Source of the DNA: Paulinella micropora
Taxonomy: Eukaryota; Cercozoa; Imbricatea; Euglyphida
Length of the DNA: 64,000 bases
Assembly: GCA_009731375.1 (NCBI GenBank)
Contig: BJOX01000065.1
Location: forward strand, 202,309-266,308
Direction: 5' to 3'
Shown here one piece after another: positions 57,177-64,000 of this stretch. The notes under the pieces are model-generated. The model had not been told where the DNA came from and did not search any database. It saw nothing but the letters and a program-made list of their open reading frames with translations. The stretch's first letter is position 1. Each line of letters starts with the position of its first letter. Position numbers and translations under genes: made by a program.

Positions 57177-57495
57177 AATTAATCAAACTCGCAACAGGAG
57201 AGGACTTTCATTTTTTCAAAAAAAGATAACTAAGTCTAGCACAGCAGTAAAAACTAAGAGACGGGTTTGATGTCTCTTCGTGTTGATTTGGCAAAAGATA
57301 GATGAGTTATCTTTTTTTTAGAGTTTGAGAGAAATTCATATATGGACTATTTATTGATTAAGAATGCTTGTATTGAATTTGGATGAAATTATGTATATTT
57401 TTATTGAAATTAATAGTAAGACGAATTTATATGAAAATAGCCTTATTTTATATAAAAAGATAAGTGTGCTATAGTAATACCTATAGTAGTTAGCT
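57177..57495 (-). repeat. right terminal inverted repeat of the Polinton
   Basis: Reverse complement of 25,135-25,453 with about seven substitutions and one indel by hand alignment. Ends GTAGTTAGCT. Confidence 0.85.
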
Positions 57496-57769
57496 ATTGT
57501 ACTATATTGATCTCCTGCCTTCTTCCTTCATCTTTCCACCTTCTGAATCCATTTCCTTCTTCCTTCCTTCCTCTTCCTCCTTCCTCTCTCCTCGTTCCTT
57601 GTTCCTCCTTCTCCTCTTCTTCCTTCCTTCCTTCCTTCCTTCCTTCCTTCCCCCCTTCCCCTTCCTTCCTTCCTTCCTTCCTTTATCTCTATCTCTATCT
57701 CTCTCTATATATTATATATATATACATATATATAAATATATATAATAATATATCATACATATATATATA

Positions 57770-57809
<40 letters not shown>

Positions 57810-57910
57810 CATATATGTATGAAGTATATTCCTTGCCTTGTAGATAATATATTGTGTATCAAAAATGTATGTATTTATATACGTTATGTATGCATTTTAT
57901 GTATATATGC
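57496..57910. repeat. CTTCC and TA microsatellites
   Basis: CTTCCTTCC-rich pyrimidine tract to about 57,690, then CTCTAT and TA repeats to about 57,820, then AT-rich sequence. No gene. Confidence 0.8.
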
Positions 57911-58130
57911 TATGTGCTAGCACTTGCAGATCCGGCACAGCCCGCCCCCGCCACAGGAGGAGGAGGAGGAGGAGGAGGAGGAGGAGGAGGAGATTCGTAA
58001 GCACCGCGAGCAGGAGGAGGAGGAGATTCGTAAGCACCGCGAGCAGGAGGAGCGACAGCTCCAAGAAGAGGAAGCTCGCAAGCGCAGGGAGCTCGAGGAA
58101 CAAGACAGAATGTGACAGGAAGAGGAAGAG
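57911..58130 (+). other. GAG/GGA-rich tract, possible host exon
   Basis: One frame encodes poly-Glu followed by EIRKHREQEEEEIRKHREQE and ARKRRELEEQDRM up to TGA. Such charged helices occur in real proteins, and TTGCAG at about 57,930 could be a splice acceptor. The tract can equally be a simple repeat. 58,131-58,426 shows no gene. Confidence 0.25.
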
Positions 58131-58426
58131 AAGTAGATGATACAGAAAATCTCGTCGTGAATTTTTGCAAATTCACAGCCTTCGTTTTCTGTGTTGTAGC
58201 CCTTCCTATTGATAGTAGATACAAAGAAACAAAAACAGCAAAATAGTCTTCTACAGCACACTACGAGAAAAATATATGTATCATTAAATCGACCTTTTTG
58301 ACTTAATCTTCCAACTTCAACTCAACCACCTACTACACACAAACAAGTATGGTAGATAAAATTCATTTGAAATGAAGAGGGCTTTCGCCCAATTTTTTTA
58401 AATTGAAAGCACACTAGTTAATACTC

Positions 58427-58936
58427 CTATGTGCTAAAGGAGTTAGTAGTGAAAACTACTATTTCAATTAATTCTTTGTTTTTATATTTCTCATATGCTT
58501 GAATTATTTCTGATGAAGTTTTTCCTCCGTCAATCATTTTTCTTGCTCGAATTTCGTCGTCAACTCCCATCGGTTGGTTTTCCGCACTTAACCAATGTTC
58601 AAATAATCGTAATTGTTTTTTCTTATTTATTTCTTTTCTCTTTTCTTCTCTCTTTACCAAATCTATTTTTTCCTTTCTTTCTATTTCTCCTTTTCGCATT
58701 TCAAGTATTTCGTTAATAGCATTTCCTTTATTTTCGCAATCTCTTTTTTGCTTTTCCAATTCAATCCTTTCTTTCTCATTCTCGTCAAGTTTGCTTTGTA
58801 TTATTTTATTTCTTGTTTCGTTTTTCAATTTTTGTTTTATTAATTCAGATAGTTCTTTGTCTTTCATTTTTTCCAACCATTTATTATTTTCTCTTTCAAG
58901 ATATTCGTTGTCGCTGTTATCTTCCTCACTGCTCAT
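58427..58936 (-). CDS. coiled-coil protein of the second element
   Basis: 170 residues from the ATG at 58,936 (MSSEEDNSDNEYLEREN). Acidic start, long Lys/Glu coiled coil, then FEHWLSAENQPMGVDDEIRA and RKMIDGGKTSSEIIQAYEKY. The C-terminal part corresponds to that of the protein at 51,948. It is intact. It lies at the left edge of the second element, where the first element has PolB. Confidence 0.55.
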   Translation of the reverse strand: MSSEEDNSDNEYLERENNKWLEKMKDKELSELIKQKLKNETRNKIIQSKLDENEKERIELEKQKRDCENKGNAINEILEMRKGEIERKEKIDLVKREEKRKEINKKKQLRLFEHWLSAENQPMGVDDEIRARKMIDGGKTSSEIIQAYEKYKNKELIEIVVFTTNSFST

Positions 58937-59220
58937 AATATATGTAATCCTTTCCAAAAGTCAAGGTGTCGAGGTTGCAAACTTTTGCACCTTTGTTACC
59001 TCAGCCTGACCTTTCTCGTGTGCGGTGTAAAATTTTTTCACTTTTCCTTTTTATCGGTAATTCAAATTGTCAGCGGAAATCCAGTAATTCTATCAGTCAA
59101 AAATTGGAGCCAATTGTGAAGAAGAGTTTTTTACCTTGTGCTTTTTTGTCAGTCGGCGACTTTTTTCAGAAAGCAAAAAGTCGCCAAAAGACCAAACCCT
59201 TGATGTTTGTGTGTTTGCAG

Positions 59221-59688
59221 ATGGCGGACGAACCACAAGCAGAAGTAAAAGCGACAGAAGTCAAGGCGACAGAAGACAGACCGACAGATGAACTCGTTGA
59301 AGAATTTCAGACTTTTTCAATCGACACTTTCGAGGTAAAGGTAGGTAGAGATTTGGTGCCAGAATTTGCTGATGGTAAGAAACTTTATTTATTATTCAAA
59401 AAGGAAAAGCCACTCAACTTTCTTATAGAGTTTGACCGACGGAGAGCGATTGGGTTTTCAGTGGAAGGTTATCATTGTAAGCAGGCGAAGTTTGTTAAGT
59501 CATCTTCAAGTTCAGGGAATGTCGGAAGGTTTCAGTCGAGGGGTATGTATGTCGTGGTTGTTAATCCACTTCAAGAAGGCATGGAAAAATTGTTCATTTT
59601 CGCACATCGTTCCAACCTTAACAAATATTTTGCTTCAATCGTTGGTCCTATCGATGTTTACTTTACAATGGCCAACTTCGCCCCGTAA
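59221..59688 (+). CDS. unknown protein of the second element
   Basis: 155 residues starting MADEPQAEVKATEVKATED, with a short repeated KATE motif. The remainder is a compact beta-rich domain (FEVKVGRDLVPEF, KKLYLLFKKEKPLNFLIEF, GMYVVVVNPLQEGMEKLF). In position and orientation relative to the integrase it corresponds to the gene at 51,226, though I see no clear sequence match. No family recognised. Confidence 0.5.
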   Translation: MADEPQAEVKATEVKATEDRPTDELVEEFQTFSIDTFEVKVGRDLVPEFADGKKLYLLFKKEKPLNFLIEFDRRRAIGFSVEGYHCKQAKFVKSSSSSGNVGRFQSRGMYVVVVNPLQEGMEKLFIFAHRSNLNKYFASIVGPIDVYFTMANFAP

Positions 59689-59850
59689 TCTCACTTCGAC
59701 AATACGAATTCTTCGGCTTTCCACTATATTCGATTAAACTAGGAGAGACACTAATGGTTATAAACCTTTCTCTGCATTGAAATGTAATAAGCAATTGTTT
59801 AAAAGCCAAGGAAGGTGTATAACCATTTCATTTGAATTATTCAGTTTTCA

Positions 59851-60855
59851 TTAAAGGTCAAGTATTACTTTAGCCTTTTGTTCTCTCTTACTTGTTCTAA
59901 TGTTTTCTGGTTCTATTTCTTCTCTTTTAAGTAGTTCTTTAGTCTTTTTTTCTTTAACAACTTCTTTAGTTTGCTCCTTTATATCTTTTTCTTCTTCAAT
60001 CGGTTTAATAAAATCAGTTTTCAATAAATCCCTTGGGCTTACTAACTCGTCATTATTTAATATTAACTTAAATCCGGACCGACATTTGACTTTATAAATA
60101 ATTTTGCTGAAAGTCTTTCCTCCTTCGGAAAATAAATTCCGTTTGTTTTCTTTTCTCACACTATCACCAACATTGAATTCGTCTATTAAATGATCGCGGG
60201 TTATCACTTGTTTATTTTTATCTCTCCCGAAAAATACATCCGCTGGTTTAGCCTTAATACCTCTATGAACTTTATGATTATAAGCATCTACTAAGTCTTG
60301 AATATAACTAACCCAATCAAAATTATGATTGGTTTCAAAAAAAAGGTCTAGCCATCTTCTAATACTCCTTATAACTCTATCAACAACCGCTAAGGCTCTA
60401 TGGTCGCCAACTTCAACCACATCATGTTTAATTCCATTTTCATTAAAATATTCACGAGTTGCTCCTTTATATTCTCCACCGCTGTCAGTAGTAATTGATT
60501 TCGGTTTATATTTAATTGTTTTCAAAGCATAATAGACTTCTTTTGCTGTTTTATTTTTTAATGGAATGATTATTAAATATCTTGAATGACAATCAATCAA
60601 AACAAGCATCCAAGCATATCCTTTATTTCCTTTCTTATCTTTTATTTTACTCATATCTGCTAATTCTAAGAAAACTTGGTCTAATGGCTTATCAACCCAT
60701 ATAGTATTCCATATTTTCGGGTTCTTTTTCTGATGATGGATTTCAAGTGCTTCTTCTTCTTTTGTTTTAACTACTTCTCCTGTAGGTGTGTCTTCTAATT
60801 GACTATTACGATTTTGGTTATTAATAATTGTATGTTTATGGTCTAAATCTGGCAT
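59851..60855 (-). CDS. RVE-family integrase of the second element
   Basis: About 334 residues from the ATG at 60,855 (MPDLDHKHTIINNQN). Core motifs: LDQVFLELADMS, VLIDCHSRYLIIIPLKNKTA, the second Asp in SITTDSGGEYKGATREYF, and ALAVVDRVIRSIRRWL with Asp in place of the usual Glu. The C-terminal FSKIIYKVKCRSGFKLILNN matches the first integrase. Open throughout. The divergent DUF5754-like gene starts ten bases away. Confidence 0.8.
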   Translation of the reverse strand: MPDLDHKHTIINNQNRNSQLEDTPTGEVVKTKEEEALEIHHQKKNPKIWNTIWVDKPLDQVFLELADMSKIKDKKGNKGYAWMLVLIDCHSRYLIIIPLKNKTAKEVYYALKTIKYKPKSITTDSGGEYKGATREYFNENGIKHDVVEVGDHRALAVVDRVIRSIRRWLDLFFETNHNFDWVSYIQDLVDAYNHKVHRGIKAKPADVFFGRDKNKQVITRDHLIDEFNVGDSVRKENKRNLFSEGGKTFSKIIYKVKCRSGFKLILNNDELVSPRDLLKTDFIKPIEEEKDIKEQTKEVVKEKKTKELLKREEIEPENIRTSKREQKAKVILDL

Positions 60856-60865
60856 ATTATATAGT

Positions 60866-61182
60866 ATGAGATTTTCAAAGTCAAATGTAAAAAACAAAAA
60901 ATATAAAGTCATTAGTCCGAAAGGTGAGGTTATTAATTTTGTAGATATCAGATATCAACATTATAAAGACCGCATAGGTTTATATTCACATTTAGACCAT
61001 TTGGATAAAGAAAGAAGAAAAATTACAGAATGAGAGCAAAAGCAATACGAAATTCAAAAGGTGAATTAACTTAATTAAAGACTTATAATAATCCAGAATA
61101 TAGTAATTATTATTCTTATCATTATCTCTGGTATTGCTTAAAATTTCAAGAAACATTTTTCAACATCATTATTTTTTTCTAG
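60866..61182 (+). CDS. DUF5754-like small protein (frameshifted)
   Basis: The first frame (60,866-61,033) reads KYKVISPKGEVINFVDIRY, then LYSHLDHLDKERRK, and meets TGA. The next frame gives MRAKAIRNSKGEL, and from 61,081 YNNPEYSNYYSYHYLW. This matches my memory of the DUF5754 pattern: a KYxVxSPxGxxxxFG-type start, a HxDxERRxxYxxRA core and a final NPxSxNxxxYHxLW. These proteins occur in giant viruses and PLVs; function unknown. The gene overlaps the convergent neighbour by 14 bases. Confidence 0.5.
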
Positions 61183-61660
61183 CACCACCAGAAGATTGAT
61201 TATATACTTTTACACTCACACTGCTAGACTGTTTTCCTTTTCCTTTTTTAACAGGTTTAGTTATTTCAATTTCTTCTTCACTACTCTCGCTTTCACTTTC
61301 TTCACTCTCAGGCTCTGGGTTCTTACTCTTCTTCTTTTCTCTCTTAGTTTCCGCTTTCGCTCTTTTGATTTTCATATTAGCCATCTTTTCTGCGATCAGG
61401 TCAGTGAAATCAACCTCATCTTCACTCTCACTCTGCTTAGGTGTGTTATCTTGGTCTTTTCCATTGACAATGTCGTTTGCAACATTCTTATTTTCTATCT
61501 CTGCTCATCTTCGTTCCATATCATCATCTTCACTTTTGACCGCATTTCGGTATTGTTCCAAAACCTTTTTGGCATGTTCCATTTTTCGTTGTTTCGCTTT
61601 CGCTTTTATTCCTTCCACAGCACTTCCCCAGTTCTTACGACTTGCTTCGGGAGACGGCAT
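61169..61660 (-). CDS. acidic/lysine-rich protein of the second element (in-frame TGA)
   Basis: Starts MPSPEASRKNWGSAVEG at 61,660. An in-frame TGA at about 61,505 separates the first 51 codons from the rest, which continues with VDFTDLIAEKMANMKIKRAK, an acidic patch (ESEESESESSEEE) and SVSVKVYNQ. Paralogue of 49,507-50,025. The gene is otherwise open. Confidence 0.55.
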
Positions 61661-61716
61661 TTATACTAAGATTATTATATTTTAGTATTTTTTAAAATAA
61701 TTAATTAATTAATATA

Positions 61717-64000
61717 ATGAGTCAATATAAATCATTGCTCGGTCTTAATGAGTTGGCTGTTGATAGTCTAAACATACTTAACTTAGACTTAACGAACACA
61801 AACATAGTGGGCTTAAATACAGACAGAGTGCCAGAAGATTCCGACCCAATAAATCTTAATTATACTGACGACCGATTTGACACACGTCTCGCTTTAAAAA
61901 CAACATCAGACCTAAAAGAAGGGCTTAATTATTATTGGACTGATAACCGATTTGACACACGTCTCGCTTTAAAATCAACAACCGACATCAAAGAAGGAAA
62001 AAATTTATACTACACAGAGCAACGAGTAAGGGATAATGACGAAGTCAAAGCCTCAACTCAACACCGCTCTAATACTTCCAATCCGCACCAAACAAGTTTA
62101 TATAATTTGATAGACACGAACATATTTGCACAAGCGAGCGGACAATACTTAACTTACAATGATGTAGAAAGTAAATGGAAGAATACAGCCCTTGGTTCAA
62201 TTGATACACTTTCAGATGTAGTCATAACAGCACCGATAGCAATGAATAGTTATCTAACATATAATTCAATAAACTGGGTAAATAAAACCTTTCCGATAAA
62301 TGTTGATGAATTCGGCAATATTAGTATGGGAAGGAAGAATATAACAGGAGTTAATTTACTAAATACCAAAGATGTTGATGAATGGATATTTGAGCATCAA
62401 GATAATAATGATAAAGTGTCAGCGAGTGGAAGTATAGATAGCCACAGCGATATGTCAATAACAGGCTTCCCAGCAGATAACCAACTGCTTATTTATAGCA
62501 CAGGTCAATGGAGAAACACAACACCACCCTTTCTTAGATTAGACGGCACTGCTAGTATGACGGGATGACTAAATATGGGCGGTTTTGCTATTTCAGGGGC
62601 TTCTACGTATAATGGAATTAATCTCGCTAATCTCGCAGTTGATGGTTCGGTGGTTAAACTAACAGGAGACCAAACCATAGGAGGAATTAAAACATTTAGC
62701 AGTATAATAAATGCAAGTGCGGGGATTGATATGAAAAGCCAAAGCATAACAAATGTTAATCTGGTTGATGGTGTGGATGTTTCTGTTCTTGATACTTCGG
62801 TGGTTAAACTAACAGGAGACCAAACCATAGCAGGGAATAAAAAATTTACATCAACTTTAGAAGTAAGTGGTTCATCCAATCCTACTACTTTTGACTGCAT
62901 CGGTATAGCATTTGATACTAAAATAGGAATGATTGCAGCACAAAAAACAGCAACAGCGACTTGGTATCCAATACAAATAACTGGTTCGTATCTAGAGTTA
63001 TATTCAGGTAATACTTTAATTATAACCGCAACTGGCACTACACTATCTTTGAATAACAACAAAATAACAAACTTAGCCACACCATCAGCAACAACGGACG
63101 GAGCAAACAAAAGTTATGTGGATACATTAGACGGGCAAAATGTGAAACTAACAGGAAACCAAACCATAGCAGGAATTAAGACATATAGCAGTGGTGTTGA
63201 AATTACTGGAAATTCAATAAATTCAACAACAAAATGCACATTCATCGTTTTCAATTCTACAAGTAATATCGGGTCAATTGCTAGTTTGGATATGAAAACT
63301 GCAACATATTACAACTTTGAAATTTCTGCGAAAAAATAAGTTTTATTATCGATGGGACGATTGTTTCGTGGTTTAATGCTACTGGCTTAGATTGTAATAG
63401 TAGTAGGATTATTAGTCTAGGAGCACCACAAAATGCGAATGAAGCGGTCTAGGAGCACCACAAAATGCGAATGAAGCGGTAAATAGACAATATCTGGATG
63501 ACAATTGCGTGAAACTAACAACAGACCAAACCATAACAGGAAGTAAAACATTCAACGGGACGAGCACTGTGATAAAATATCTAACTTCAACGAACAATGC
63601 CGATTTTAATAATCAAACTATCATTAATGGTGGAAATATTACATATAATGGGGCGAGGATTTAAACCAAAATGGAGGAGATATATTCTTTTCACAGACAT
63701 AAGGAGATTATCAGTATTTCTTATTTACTCTAAATACCGCTACAAGTGGAACCGCAAACCAAAGAGGTTATGTATTTACGAATGTAGCATTTGATGCAAA
63801 AGGAGCAGGTCTTTATATTTCAAAACTTTTGGATAATAAAAGTGCTTCGTCTGACATTGTCCGTTTTAACAATGCTGGCGGTATGCGGTTTTATGGTGCT
63901 TTGGATATGAATTCAAACAACATAACGGTGGAACAATAACGGGAACAACAATTACTTCAACCGCAGGAATAACTACAACTGCATAAACGGCGAGCGGATT
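61717..64000 (+). CDS. virion fibre of the second element (broken, runs off window)
   Basis: Starts MSQYKSLLGLNELAVDSLN, like the fibre at 49,414. Similarity to that gene is very high and inverted; long stretches around GTTAAACTAACAGGAGACCA are nearly identical. Defects: TGA at 62,566-62,568 where the other copy has GGA; one A missing from an A run at about 63,333; a 32-bp tandem duplication at about 63,415-63,478; and further frame losses after 63,660. The C-terminal S74 domain would lie beyond the window. Confidence 0.65.

Larger units (their letters stand above)
25135..57495. mobile_element. Polinton/Maverick element with a nested LTR retrotransposon
   Basis: The ends are 319-bp inverted repeats starting AGCTAACTAC and ending GTAGTTAGCT, matching the AG...CT termini known for Polintons. 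Total length is 32.4 kb, or about 22 kb after removing the 10.4-kb retrotransposon. Flanks read ATTCT on the left and ATTGT on the right, a possible 5-bp target duplication with one mismatch. Inside are the diagnostic genes: protein-primed PolB, RVE integrase, adenain-like protease, packaging ATPase, major capsid and penton, plus fibre, spike and accessory genes. Several genes are broken, so the copy is probably not autonomous. Confidence 0.85.

Noticed and set aside
57865-58261. Overlapping poly-Arg, poly-Leu and poly-Ser ORFs
   Set aside because: Six-frame shadows of a GGA repeat; only the Glu-rich frame has any protein-like continuation, and that is weak.
62566-62568. TGA read as an amino acid (alternative genetic code)
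   Set aside because: The other fibre copy has GGA at this site, and TAA and TAG also interrupt genes here. Intact genes such as Pol and the first integrase end in or avoid TGA normally.

Overview
The window is nuclear DNA of a eukaryote, most likely a protist; I cannot name the species. The flanks hold GC-rich genes, one with short GT-AG introns, and very long microsatellites. Into this background several AT-rich virus-derived elements and a retrotransposon have been inserted. Several short N gaps with duplicated flanks, and many single-base frameshifts in homopolymers, suggest a draft long-read assembly laid over genuine decay of the mobile elements.

Region 1 (1-5.8 kb) is host-like: the C-terminal part of a leucine-rich-repeat protein, a small Cys-rich protein, a CA-rich repeat, a three-exon gene of unknown function, and a helical-repeat plus RING-finger protein split by a homopolymer frameshift.

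Region 2 (about 6-15.5 kb) is a small integrated double-jelly-roll DNA virus or polinton-like virus (PLV). It has a packaging ATPase, major capsid protein, penton, GIY-YIG nuclease, spike-like protein and a tyrosine recombinase that resembles telomere resolvases. No polymerase or protease is visible. Many of its starts carry a TATAATATA box.

Region 3 (15.5-25.1 kb) is host sequence: a large inverted repeat, a cupin_4/JmjC oxygenase gene, about 2.2 kb of GACA/GACC and CTAT satellites, a decayed retroelement tail and a 930-bp N gap inside a GAA/GA repeat.

Region 4 (25,135-57,495) is a complete Polinton/Maverick bounded by 319-bp terminal inverted repeats with AG...CT ends. Near its left end sits a 10.4-kb Ty3/gypsy-like retrotransposon (25,508-35,889; 246-bp LTRs, TCAC target duplication). 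Without it the Polinton is about 22 kb. It encodes protein-primed PolB, RVE integrase, packaging ATPase, adenain-like protease, major capsid, penton, a small basic virion protein, a spike, a long fibre with a peptidase S74 self-cleaving chaperone, a GIY-YIG nuclease and small accessory proteins. Many genes are separated by paired hairpins with conserved GATATTT/AAACATCG ends, probably mRNA 3'-end signals. Three genes share an unusual hairpin-containing upstream element. Most large genes carry a frameshift, nonsense codon or short tandem duplication, so the copy looks inactive or the assembly is imperfect.

Region 5 (about 58.3-64 kb) is part of a second, related Polinton-like element in opposite orientation. 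It has an integrase, a fibre nearly identical in places to the first one, an acidic/basic DNA-binding-like protein and a DUF5754-like protein. It runs off the window. The PLV of region 2 shares its spike, GIY-YIG and small secreted Cys-rich genes with the Polinton although their capsid proteins look different, which suggests gene exchange between two virus lineages living in the same host genome.
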